From assembly GCF_009177095.1 (NCBI RefSeq), contig NZ_AP021861.1:5190501-5254500 (forward strand): a stretch of DNA of 64,000 bases, in the 5' to 3' direction. Both the position numbers and the translations under genes were made by a program. Below are positions 1-8,191 of the stretch, one piece after another. How positions within the stretch are numbered: the first letter of the stretch is position 1; the number at the start of each line of letters is the position of its first letter. The notes beneath the pieces were generated by a model that saw nothing but the letters and a program-made list of their open reading frames with translations, searched no databases and was not told the DNA's origin. Source of the DNA: Lacipirellula parvula (GTDB lineage Bacteria; Planctomycetota; Planctomycetia; Pirellulales; Lacipirellulaceae).

Positions 1-181
1 CGGCTGGTTTGATCGGCGCCGCGGGCGACGCGGGGGCCGCCGCTGATTCTGTAGGCGAAGTGGCTGCGGCTGGCGGAGCCTCCGCAGACGGCGGGGCATC
101 GGCCGGCTTTGCCGCGCCGCCATCGACAGCTCGAGCGGCCGCGAGCATCTCGGCGACCGTCAATTTCTTCTTGTCAGCCAT
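1..181 (-). CDS. N-terminal fragment of an alanine-rich protein, cut by the window edge
   Basis: The minus strand reads an open frame from ATG at 181-179 to the window edge with no stop. It begins MADKKKLTVAEMLAAAR and continues into a low-complexity stretch rich in alanine, proline and serine. The lysine-rich head followed by a flexible Ala/Pro linker suggests a leader or linker to a domain outside the window. It resembles leaders I associate with planctomycete Rieske-type electron-transfer proteins, but that is a weak recollection and the diagnostic part is missing. There is no clear Shine-Dalgarno sequence upstream. Confidence 0.5.
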   Translation of the reverse strand, partial: MADKKKLTVAEMLAAARAVDGGAAKPADAPPSAEAPPAAATSPTESAAAPASPAAPIKPA

Positions 182-898
182 GGGTGGCGCTTTCGATGAG
201 GCGCTGCCTAGACCACCGCTGTCGCGCTACGGCAGATCGTCCGCCGCCGCCGACCTTCAAAAAGCCGCTCCCATCGATCTTCGCCCGCTGCGATGGGAAA
301 GCGGAAAAGGCACCGCCGAAACTGGTTCCACCACATTGTGATCATTTTCACAATGTAACCGGGACCTAAGGTAACCCCTGCGCTCGACTTATGTCAACTC
401 CCTTGAGGCGGTGCGCATCCAAATCGAAGAGCGCTGCATCATGCGAGTCGGTCCGGATTCTACCAACGCCGCCGCGCGATGCCATGGGCGCGCAACAACT
501 TTATCGAGAACTTTCTGCGCGGAACGACTCAAAACAGCGCTGCCGCGACCGATTGCGCCAACGGCGCCCATCAAACTGCGAGCAACCGCCTCATACAGCG
601 CCTATCTCGACTCCCTCGCCCCGCCTAGAATCGTCTGTTCGAAATTTGCTGAACGCAGATAACTAAAGACAAACCGCGAGGAGCACCAAGCAGGCGCGAG
701 GGAATTTCTCCACGGCCGATAAACCCTGAGCAGCGTTAATTAATTGAAAGGTACGAATTCCTTTCTTTGGTTAGCGTCGCACCAGCGTCCATCGGCAGTG
801 CATGCTTCCTGCCTTCCCTTGGCGTCCTTGGCGTCCTTGGCGGTTTAAAATGAATTGAGTGACTCGCCTGAACCGCAGGCGGCGCAGGAGTTGGTTCG
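182..898. other. Gene-poor spacer upstream of purD
   Basis: About 700 bases between two divergently oriented genes. Several short open frames exist on both strands, but none has a ribosome binding site, a signal peptide or a recognisable domain. The only recognisable structure is a copy of the CTTGGCGTCCTTGGCGG repeat at 817-847, about 50 bases before the purD start. Promoters for both flanking genes must lie here, but I could not assign them. Confidence 0.5.
817..847 (+). repeat. Repeat family B arm (CTTGGCGTCCTTGGCGG)
   Basis: A tandem CTTGGCGTC unit ending in CTTGGCGGTT. The same arm recurs at 11366-11537 (both orientations), 21551-21799, 23123-23154 and 50815-50850. It lies directly upstream of purD, so it may be transcribed in its leader. 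Confidence 0.75.
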
Positions 899-2173
899 AT
901 GAAAGTGTTGGTCGTTGGCGGCGGCGGGCGTGAACATGCCCTCGCCTGGAAAATCAAGCAAAGCCCGCGCGTGAAGCGCGTCTTCGTGGCTCCCGGCAAC
1001 GCCGGCACCGCCATGGACGCCGAGAACGTCGCCATCAGCGATACCGACGTCCCGGCGCTGGTGAAGTTCGCCAAGGACAACCAAATCGATCTCGCGGTGA
1101 TCGGCCCTGAATCGTCGCTCGCCGTCGGCATCGTCGATGCGCTCGGCGACGCAGGCATCAAAGCGTTCGGCCCCAGCAAGCAAGCGGCGGAGCTCGAAGC
1201 GAGCAAGGTCTTCTGCAAGAACCTGCTCCGCCACGCCGACGTCCCCACGGCCGACTTCCGCACCTTCCGCGACGCCGCCAGCGCCACTGCCTACCTCGTC
1301 GAGCGCGAAGACCAGCCGATGGTCATCAAGGCCGACGGGCTCGCCGCCGGCAAAGGCGTCATCGTCTGCGATACTAAGGCCGAGGCGCTCGAAGCGGTGC
1401 AGCGAATCGCCGGCGATCGCGAGTTCGGCGCCGCAGGCAGCCAACTCGTCGTGGAGGAACGGCTCGTCGGTCAAGAGGCGAGCGTTCTGGCCGTCACCGA
1501 CGGCCGCAACATCATCACGCTTCCCGCCGCGCAAGATCACAAGGCGGCGTACGACGGCGACCAAGGGCCCAACACCGGCGGCATGGGCGCCTACTCCCCT
1601 GCCCCGCTCGTCACTCCGGCGATGCTGCAGCAGATCGAGGAACGGATCCTCGTTCCGACGATTCACCAGATGAAGCGCTCGCGGCGGCCATTCCGCGGCA
1701 TTTTGTACGCGGGAATCATGGTCACGAAGCATGGCCTCAAGGTGCTCGAATACAACGTCCGCTTCGGCGATCCCGAGTGCCAGCCGATTCTGATGCGGCT
1801 GAAGAGCGACTTGGTCGACGTGCTCGAAGCGACCGTCGACGGCAAACTCGACGAGATCGCACCACTGGTGTGGGACGATCGCCCTTCGGTTTGCGTCGTC
1901 ATGGCGAGCGAAGGCTACCCTGGCAAGTACCAGACAGGCCGGCCAATCCGCGGGCTCCAAGACGCCGCGAAGGTTCCCGACGTAAAGGTCTTCCACGCCG
2001 GCACGGCGATGAAGGGCGATCAGATCGTCACCACTGGCGGCCGCGTACTCGGCGTCACCGGCTTGGGCGACACGATCGCCCAAGCGAAGTTGGCGGCCTA
2101 CACCGCGGTGAAGTGCATCCGTTGGGAAGGGGCCTGGGGGCGGAAGGATATTTCCGACAAAGCCAACGCTTAG
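899..2173 (+). CDS. purD: Phosphoribosylamine--glycine ligase (GAR synthetase)
   Basis: Catalyses the ATP-dependent joining of glycine to 5-phosphoribosylamine, the second step of de novo purine synthesis in the cytoplasm. The 424-residue product has the family's usual length. It starts MKVLVVGGGGREHALAWK, the typical N-domain dinucleotide-like loop, followed by the ATP-grasp region with KADGLAAGKGV near residue 142 and the metal-binding EYNVRFGDPE near 283. An AGGAG sequence about nine bases before the ATG supports the start. It stands alone, with a palindromic repeat and possible terminator just after the stop. guaA, another purine gene, is 40 kb away. Confidence 0.97.
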   Translation: MKVLVVGGGGREHALAWKIKQSPRVKRVFVAPGNAGTAMDAENVAISDTDVPALVKFAKDNQIDLAVIGPESSLAVGIVDALGDAGIKAFGPSKQAAELEASKVFCKNLLRHADVPTADFRTFRDAASATAYLVEREDQPMVIKADGLAAGKGVIVCDTKAEALEAVQRIAGDREFGAAGSQLVVEERLVGQEASVLAVTDGRNIITLPAAQDHKAAYDGDQGPNTGGMGAYSPAPLVTPAMLQQIEERILVPTIHQMKRSRRPFRGILYAGIMVTKHGLKVLEYNVRFGDPECQPILMRLKSDLVDVLEATVDGKLDEIAPLVWDDRPSVCVVMASEGYPGKYQTGRPIRGLQDAAKVPDVKVFHAGTAMKGDQIVTTGGRVLGVTGLGDTIAQAKLAAYTAVKCIRWEGAWGRKDISDKANA

Positions 2174-2275
2174 AAGCCACCGGCTCCGCCGGTGGACGAA
2201 CAACCGTACATCGTAGCCGCCCATGAGATCGTAGCCGCCTGCAAGATACGTCCACCGGCAGAGCCGGTGGCTTTT
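2174..2275 (+). terminator. Inverted repeat with a terminator-like right arm after purD
   Basis: Two copies of a short hairpin (CCACCGGC with GCCGGTGG) sit at 2178-2196 and 2252-2270, and they are also inverted relative to each other. The right hairpin is followed by CTTTTAAA, which looks like a weak rho-independent terminator for purD. The pairing is seen directly; the terminator role is inferred. Confidence 0.55.
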
Positions 2276-2388
2276 AAATGCTGCCGCCATAAGATTCCCT
2301 TGCCTTGCCGAGCGAACCTTTCCTAAGCTAGATCCGTACAGCCAATACAGGAGCAGTCTCCACCCGCCGTTTTGTTGCGTCTCGTCCC

Positions 2389-2862
2389 ATGCGTCGTTCC
2401 GCCCTCCACCGCCTGATGCTTCGCTGCGTTGCCCTGCTGGCCATTGTGGTCATGGGCGGCGTCCAGCCGATGCTTTCGGCCTGCACCTGCGGATTCAGCG
2501 TTCCGCAGTCGTTTGCCGAGGAAGCGGTTGAGCTCGAAACCAGTTGCTGCAGCAGTTGCTGTTCGACTGAGTCGAAGGACGATGCTGCCGCCGCTACGTG
2601 CTGTAGCCTCGGTGAAACAGGCGCCAACTGTGACGATTGCGATTGCTGCGTCTCCGCCGACAATTCGCCGCTGCCAGCGTCGTCGACGACGACGGTTCAA
2701 GCCGACGACAGCCAGCAACCGCTCGCAGATCTAGCCTCCAGCGCGATTGTCGCCCATGCCGGCCTGAACGGCTCGGCTTGGCACAATGCATTTGATCTCG
2801 CTTCGTCGGGCGGCGTGCCCGGCGTCAGGCTCCACGCCTTACTCTCCGTGTGGCGGAATTAA
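2389..2862 (+). CDS. Secreted cysteine-rich protein, possible metal handling
   Basis: A 157-residue protein that I do not recognise by name. Residues about 9-31 form a hydrophobic signal segment. The mature part carries cysteine clusters (TSCCSSCCSTE, ATCCS, CDDCDCC) followed by a Ser/Thr/Ala-rich stretch and an ending RLHALLSVWRN. Short hydrophobic tails of this kind occur on small proteins encoded near heavy-metal efflux genes, which is only suggestive. A metallothionein-like gene lies 131 bases downstream on the same strand. Together they suggest metal binding or sensing in the envelope. No strong ribosome binding site is visible before the ATG. Confidence 0.65.
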   Translation: MRRSALHRLMLRCVALLAIVVMGGVQPMLSACTCGFSVPQSFAEEAVELETSCCSSCCSTESKDDAAAATCCSLGETGANCDDCDCCVSADNSPLPASSTTTVQADDSQQPLADLASSAIVAHAGLNGSAWHNAFDLASSGGVPGVRLHALLSVWRN

Positions 2863-2993
2863 CGGCACCACGGCCCCTCAACGCTTCGCGTCGTGAGCGG
2901 TCGCGCCATTTTTGATTCCGTTCGTTTGTACGTTTCAAGTTTTCGTATCAAACGCGAGGCTGCGCGCCTCGCATCACATTGGAGATATTTATC

Positions 2994-3215
2994 ATGTCGA
3001 AGTTCATGTTCGCCGCCGTCGCCGCCCTTGCCACCAGTGCTCTCGGCCTGACCGCCGGAGTCAACGCCGCCGAGGAAGCGAAGACCGCGGCGTGCTGCTG
3101 CGGCGATAACTGCAAGTGCGAAGAATGCGGTTGCGCCGACGGCAAGTGCACCGATTGCCAATGCGACGCTTGCGGTTGCGAAGATTGCAACTGCGGCGAC
3201 AGCTGCGGCAAGTAA
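2994..3215 (+). CDS. Exported metallothionein-like cysteine-rich mini-protein
   Basis: A 73-residue protein with a signal peptide (MSKFMFAAVAALATSALGL, likely cleaved after AGVNA) and a mature region with 15 cysteines among about 45 residues, arranged mostly as CxC, CxxC and CxxxC (CCCGDNCKCEECGC and onward). The pattern fits soft-metal chelation such as copper, zinc or cadmium, but the export signal is unlike classical cytoplasmic metallothioneins. The start at 2994 is chosen because GGAG at 2981-2984 has ideal spacing; an upstream in-frame TTG is less likely. A strong terminator follows. Confidence 0.75.
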   Translation: MSKFMFAAVAALATSALGLTAGVNAAEEAKTAACCCGDNCKCEECGCADGKCTDCQCDACGCEDCNCGDSCGK

Positions 3216-3260
3216 GCGACCCGCCTGCGGGCAAGTCGCTTGTTGTTGAGTTTGTAACGA

Positions 3261-3300
3261 CGCCCCTCGACGGCCCAATCCGTCGAGGGGCGTTTTCGTT
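3261..3300 (+). terminator. Rho-independent terminator
   Basis: A perfect 13-bp stem, CGCCCCTCGACGG at 3261-3273 pairing with 3280-3292 across a six-base loop, is followed by TTTTCGTT. It ends the metallothionein-like transcription unit and separates it from the permease gene. Confidence 0.85.
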
Positions 3301-3357
3301 GCCGGCGACTGGTATACTGCGGCGATTCAGTCCCCGCCCCCACCGAGACCTGCCCGC

Positions 3358-6300
3358 GTGAATTCCTGGACCTACATCCGCGCGAGCTTACGGCAATACC
3401 GCCGCGTCCACCTCGCCGTCGCTGCCGGCGTCGCGGTGACGACGGCCGTCATCACCGGCGCGCTTTTGGTCGGCGATTCGATGCGCGGCAGCCTCCGCGA
3501 CCTGGCCCTCGGCAGCCTGGGGCGGATTGACTCGGTCCTCATCGCCGAGCACCCGTTCCGCGAAGAAGGCCTGCTGGCCGATAACGCCGATGTTAAAGCC
3601 GCTCCGCTGTTGCTGACGCAAGGCTCGGCGCTCTTCCGCGACAAAAAGGGCCAGTCGCACCGTGCCGCTCAGCTGCAAATCCTCGGCGTGACGCCCGAGT
3701 TCTGGCAGCTCGCCGAGCCGCCGATGCAGCCGCCCGTCGAGCGCGGCAACCAGATTGCGCTTACCGCCACCGTCGCGCAGGAACTCGGCGTCGCCGTCGG
3801 CGATGCGGTGCTGCTGCGGATTCCAATCATGAAGAGCATTCCCGCCGACAGCACGCTCGGCGAGAAAGAAGAAACGGCCGCCACCCGCCGGCTCACCGTG
3901 TCGGCGATTCTCGACGCCGACGATCAGGCGTCGCTTGCGCGGTTCTCAATGCGCCCGAACCAAACGGCGCCGCGCAACGCCTTCGTGCCGCTGGCGACGA
4001 TACAGAGCTTGCTTGATCTGCCCGATCAAGCGAACGGCCTAGCCATCACCGGCGACCTCCCGTTCGAGAACCTCCACCCAACGCTCGCCGACTTCGGAGT
4101 CACCGTAAAAGAGGTCGCCATCGCCGGCGAGCCCCGTTACCTACAAATCGCCGCCGACCGATTAGTGCTGCCGCCAGAATTGGTCGCGATCGCCAAACAA
4201 CTTGACGGCGAGCGCGGCCTGCAGCCGGTCGTCACCTACCTCGCCAATCGCATGTCGGCCGGCGACCGCCGCGTCCCTTACTCGACGATTGCCGGCGTCG
4301 ATTCCACCGCCGCACTCGGCCCCGTCATGGACGAACAAGGCCAACCAATCGAACTCGCCGATAACGAAGTCGCGATCAACGATTGGACTGCGAACCAACT
4401 CGACGTCGCCGTCGGCGACGAGGTGACGTTCACTTGGTACGATCCCGAAACGACGCATGGCGAACTGCGCGAGCACGCTCCGCTGACACTGAAAGTGCGG
4501 GCGATCTTGCCGCTGGCCAACGCCGACGGCAAACCAACGGCTGCTGCCGATCCCGACTTTGCTCCGGAACTCCCTGGCGTCACCGATCAGGCGTCGATTA
4601 ACGACTGGGAGCTGCCGTTCGATCTCGTCGAAACGGTTCGCGACGAGGACGAAAAATACTGGGATGACTACCGCACGACGCCGAAGGCGTTTGTTTCGCA
4701 CGCATTGGCGGCCAAACTTTGGAGCACACGCTGGGGGACCGATAGCGTGCTGCGTTTGCGACTGGGCGATGGTGCGACGGTTGAGTCGGTCACGTCGGCG
4801 CTCGAGCAGAGCCTCAACCCCAGAAAGCTCGGCATGTCACTCGTTGCCGTGCGGCAAAACGCCCTCGCCGCCTCCAGCGGCACGACGCCTTTTGACGGGC
4901 TATTCCTCGGCTTCAGCTTCTTCCTGATGGCGTCGGCGGTGATGCTGACCGCCCTTCTCTTCCGCCTCGGCGTCGAGCAACGGGCCCGCGAAGTCGGCCT
5001 GCTCGAAGCCCTCGGCACGTCCCTCAAAAAGCTTCGGCGACTGCTGCTCGCCGAGGCGGCGATTGTCGCAGCCGTCGGCGCCCTCGTCGGCGTTGCGCTC
5101 GGCGTCGGTTACGCACGGCTGATGGTCCATGGGCTCAACACCTGGTGGGTCGCCGCGACGGCCGAACCATTCTTGCGGTTGCACGTCACGCCGCGCAGCC
5201 TCGTCATCGGGTTCGCCGTCGGCGTGCTGGTCGCGCTGGCGACGATCGCCTGGTCGCTGCGGCGATTCGCCAAACTCCCCGCCCGGCAACTCTTGGCCGG
5301 CGATGCTGAACCGGCGCTACCGACAAAGGGCGCCAGCCGTTGGGCCGGAACCTGGCTCCCCATCGGCGTCATCGCCGCCGCGCTGGGACTCGCCGCCGCA
5401 GCCTCGAAGCTGGAGGGGGAAGCCCAAGGAGGCGCCTTTTTTGGTAGCGGAACGCTCGTGCTGATCGGCATCCTCGCCGGCATCCGCGGCAGGCTGCGGC
5501 GGCCGGTGGTCGGTCGGCCAACGTCGCTAAACCTCGGCGGCTTGGCCGCTCGCAACGCCCGGCGGAATCCGAGTCGCACGATGCTCGCCCTCGGGCTCGC
5601 CGCCACGGCCAGCTTTCTCATCGTCGCGATGAGCGCATTTCGCTTGGCGCCAACCGAACGGGGCGTCGGCGGTTTTGATCTGCTGGCGACCGCCGATTTG
5701 CCGGTGCTGTTCGATCTTGGGAGCGAGTCTGGACGGCGCGAGCTTGGCTTCTCTGCCGACGACGAAGCGAAGCTAAAAGATGCGACGATCATCAGCTTCC
5801 GCGTCCGCGACGGGCAGGATGCGAGTTGCCTGAATCTCTACAAACCGACGCAGCCGCGGATCCTGGGCGTTCCCCCAGAGTTAGCTACGACTAGCGATTT
5901 CGATTGGGCGGCAGCTCTCAGTCCCCCTCCCTTGCAGGGAGGGGCTAGGGGAGGGATTCCCAACGCATCCACCCCAAACGAGGCCACCCGCTCCAACGAA
6001 ACACCCCTCACCCAACCTCTCCCCTCGGGGGAGAGGTTGGGTGCGTGGTCTCTTCTCTCCGACACCCTCGGCAACGACGCCGATGGCCAGCCCATTGTCC
6101 CAATGGTCCTCGATCGCAACACCGCGTTTTACAGCTTGCAACTCTACGGCCTCGGCGAACGACTGGAAATCCGCGACGACGCCAATCAGCCCGCCGCACT
6201 CGAAATTGTCGGCCTGCTCGCTAATAGCGTCCTGCAAGGCGACGTCCTCATCGGCGAAGAAAACTTCGTGAAACTCTTCCCCGAAACCTCCGGCCGGCGG

Positions 6301-6819
6301 TTTTTCCTCATCCGCCGCGGCGCGAACTCGCCGCCGACCGCAGAACTCGCCGCACTCCTCGAAACGCAGCTCGAAGACTACGGCTTCGACGCCGTCGACG
6401 CCCGGCAACGGCTCGCCGAATTGCTCGCCGTGCAAAACACCTATTTATCGACATTCCAAAGCCTCGGCGCCCTCGGCTTGCTACTCGGCGTGGTCGGCCT
6501 GTCGGTGGTGCAACTCCGCAGCATTGTTGAACGTCGCGGCGAACTCGCCCTACTGCAGGCGACCGGTTTCCGCCGCCGCCGATTGGCAACGATGGTCCTC
6601 ACGGAAAATCTGGTGCTGCTAGTCGGCGGCTTGACGATCGGCAGCTTCGCCGCCCTCACCGCGGTGCTGCCCCACGCCCTCGCGGGGCAAGCGGGCACGC
6701 CCTGGCTGACGCTGGCGACGCTGCTCGCGATTATCACCGGCGTCGGGACGCTCGCCGGCTGGCTCGCCTCGCGGGCCATGCTGCGGGCGCCGTTGCTGCC
6801 GGCGTTGCGCGGGGATTGA
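3358..6819 (+). CDS. Large FtsX/MacB-type ABC transporter permease
   Basis: A 1153-residue inner-membrane permease. One transmembrane helix lies near residues 18-40, followed by a large external domain. A first FtsX core spans about 513-640 (FLMASAVMLTALLF, then RAREVGLLEALGTS), further helices lie near 660-700, a second external part follows, and a second FtsX core spans about 1030-1145 (RRGELALLQATGF). The duplicated layout matches lipoprotein-export or macrolide-type permeases that work with an ATPase, but no ATPase gene is adjacent. Start is GTG, without a clear ribosome binding site. Residues about 855-896 are encoded by an in-frame palindromic repeat (5920-6043) that interrupts the second external domain. 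Confidence 0.85.
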   Translation: MNSWTYIRASLRQYRRVHLAVAAGVAVTTAVITGALLVGDSMRGSLRDLALGSLGRIDSVLIAEHPFREEGLLADNADVKAAPLLLTQGSALFRDKKGQSHRAAQLQILGVTPEFWQLAEPPMQPPVERGNQIALTATVAQELGVAVGDAVLLRIPIMKSIPADSTLGEKEETAATRRLTVSAILDADDQASLARFSMRPNQTAPRNAFVPLATIQSLLDLPDQANGLAITGDLPFENLHPTLADFGVTVKEVAIAGEPRYLQIAADRLVLPPELVAIAKQLDGERGLQPVVTYLANRMSAGDRRVPYSTIAGVDSTAALGPVMDEQGQPIELADNEVAINDWTANQLDVAVGDEVTFTWYDPETTHGELREHAPLTLKVRAILPLANADGKPTAAADPDFAPELPGVTDQASINDWELPFDLVETVRDEDEKYWDDYRTTPKAFVSHALAAKLWSTRWGTDSVLRLRLGDGATVESVTSALEQSLNPRKLGMSLVAVRQNALAASSGTTPFDGLFLGFSFFLMASAVMLTALLFRLGVEQRAREVGLLEALGTSLKKLRRLLLAEAAIVAAVGALVGVALGVGYARLMVHGLNTWWVAATAEPFLRLHVTPRSLVIGFAVGVLVALATIAWSLRRFAKLPARQLLAGDAEPALPTKGASRWAGTWLPIGVIAAALGLAAAASKLEGEAQGGAFFGSGTLVLIGILAGIRGRLRRPVVGRPTSLNLGGLAARNARRNPSRTMLALGLAATASFLIVAMSAFRLAPTERGVGGFDLLATADLPVLFDLGSESGRRELGFSADDEAKLKDATIISFRVRDGQDASCLNLYKPTQPRILGVPPELATTSDFDWAAALSPPPLQGGARGGIPNASTPNEATRSNETPLTQPLPSGERLGAWSLLSDTLGNDADGQPIVPMVLDRNTAFYSLQLYGLGERLEIRDDANQPAALEIVGLLANSVLQGDVLIGEENFVKLFPETSGRRFFLIRRGANSPPTAELAALLETQLEDYGFDAVDARQRLAELLAVQNTYLSTFQSLGALGLLLGVVGLSVVQLRSIVERRGELALLQATGFRRRRLATMVLTENLVLLVGGLTIGSFAALTAVLPHALAGQAGTPWLTLATLLAIITGVGTLAGWLASRAMLRAPLLPALRGD
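5920..6043 (+). repeat. GC-rich palindromic repeat inserted in frame in the permease gene
   Basis: Two hairpins (CCCCTCCC...GGGAGGGG at 5922-5944 and CCTCTCCCC...GGGGAGAGG at 6016-6037) separated by about 70 bases. The segment is translated as a Pro/Gly-rich insert including SPPPLQGGARGG and PLTQPLPSGERLG. The intergenic element at 20333-20430 has related CCCCCTTGAGGGGAGGG arms, which supports a mobile origin. Confidence 0.75.
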
Positions 6820-6837
6820 AACGAACTCAAAGAAGTC

Positions 6838-6928
6838 TGTGGGAGGGGTCTCCGACCCCGAAGCAACGTGGCGTGCCGCGCGGGCTGGCGGTGGTGAACG
6901 AAATCGGCGTCGGAGACGCCTCCCACAA
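6838..6928. repeat. Repeat family A copy 1 (about 91 bp)
   Basis: Begins TGTGGGAGGGGTCTCCGACC and ends with the inverted form GGTGTCGGAGACGCCTCCCACA-like arm; the middle is variable. It is one of seven copies in the window. It lies between the permease gene and the duplicated membrane protein gene. Confidence 0.85.
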
Positions 6929-7056
6929 CTGTTTGCCCCATCAAACGCTGTGATTCGACGTCAGGCCATACCGCCTGCCCTAGCGGCGTGACGACCCCGA
7001 GTTTACAGTTTTCATTGTTGCGCCCGCCGCATCGCCCCTCACTCGGAGCCCACCTC

Positions 7057-8172
7057 ATGCGCAGCATGCTGCTAGTCGTCGCGTCGTTCCTCCTCACAAT
7101 TCTGTGCTGGGGCATGTACGGACCGGTGCTGCATATCGGCGTGCACGACATGTCGACCGGCGCCGGTTTGGCGCGGATGCGGCCGTTCGTCTGCGTGGGA
7201 CTCGCCTACTTCCTCATAGGCGTGCTCGTACCGATGGCGATCCTCGCGATGAAGGGCGAGAAAGGCGCCTGGACCGTGAGCGGCATTGTGATGAGTCTCG
7301 TCGCCGGGGCCCTCGGCGCCGGCGGAGCACTGGGGATCATCCTCGCCCTCACCTTTGGCGGCGATCCGGTCTTCGTGATGCCGCTCGTCTTCGGCGGGGC
7401 GCCGGTGGTGAACTCGTTCATGACGATCTACCTTGCGGGCAAAATCCGCGAGATCGGCCCCTTCTTTCTGGCCGGACTCGTGATGGTGATCATGGGCGCC
7501 GTCGTGGTGATGACCACCGCTCCCACGAAGCCGAAGCCTGCCGCCGCCGTCGCGGATGCACCAGCCGCAGCGGCCGCCGAGACGGCCGCCCCTGCTGCGA
7601 AACCGTCGCTCGGCAGTCGCAGCACCAGCTACGCCCTGCTGTTGGCGTCGATCGCCACCGCGATCGTCTGTTGGGGCGCCTACGGCCCGACGCTCCACAA
7701 AGGGCAAGCGGCGATGATGCATAGCCGCTTGCGGCCGTTCATTTGCGTTGGCATGGCTTACTTCATCATCGCGGTGATCGTGCCGAACTTGTTTCTCGTG
7801 GTTAGCCCCGAGGCCAGCCAATACACTTTTTCTGGCACGATGTGGAGTTTGCTGGCCGGCGCCGCGGGGGCGTTCGGCGCCCTCGGCATCATCATGGCAT
7901 TCAACTTCGGCGGCAAACCAGTGTTCGTGATGCCGCTCATTTTCGGCGGGGCGCCGGTCGTCTCGACGCTGATCATGACGAAAGTGAACGGCCTGTGGGG
8001 CAACATCGGTCCGATGTTCCTCGCCGGCCTGATGCTGGTAATCGCCGGCGCCGCGATGGTGCTCGTCTTCGCCCCGAAGAGCCATCCGCCGGCGCCGCAA
8101 CCAGTTCCGAAGCCCGAGCCCAAACCGGTTGAAGAAGAAAAGCCAGCCGCTGGCGAGACCGGCATCGCGTGA
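7057..8172 (+). CDS. Internally duplicated multi-helix membrane protein
   Basis: A 371-residue integral membrane protein built from two clearly homologous halves, residues about 10-152 and 189-340. Each has roughly four helices and the same landmarks: CWGxYGPxLH, RPFxCVGxAYF, then GGxPVFVMPLxFGGAPVV, then IGPxFLAGLxxVI. An Ala/Pro linker joins the halves, and a Pro/Lys/Glu-rich tail ends the protein. The duplicated plan suggests a pseudo-symmetric transporter, perhaps a distant relative of the drug/metabolite transporter fold, but the substrate is unknown. The start at 7057 is supported by GGAG at 7045; earlier in-frame codons lack one. It has no obvious partner genes. Confidence 0.75.
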   Translation: MRSMLLVVASFLLTILCWGMYGPVLHIGVHDMSTGAGLARMRPFVCVGLAYFLIGVLVPMAILAMKGEKGAWTVSGIVMSLVAGALGAGGALGIILALTFGGDPVFVMPLVFGGAPVVNSFMTIYLAGKIREIGPFFLAGLVMVIMGAVVVMTTAPTKPKPAAAVADAPAAAAAETAAPAAKPSLGSRSTSYALLLASIATAIVCWGAYGPTLHKGQAAMMHSRLRPFICVGMAYFIIAVIVPNLFLVVSPEASQYTFSGTMWSLLAGAAGAFGALGIIMAFNFGGKPVFVMPLIFGGAPVVSTLIMTKVNGLWGNIGPMFLAGLMLVIAGAAMVLVFAPKSHPPAPQPVPKPEPKPVEEEKPAAGETGIA

Positions 8173-8191
8173 ACCGCGGAGCTTTCAGCCG

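Noticed and set aside
845-2290. Long open frame opposite purD (481 codons, minus strand)
   Set aside because: It lies fully opposite a clear purD gene. Its composition is that of an antisense frame in GC-rich DNA, with no domain or start signal.
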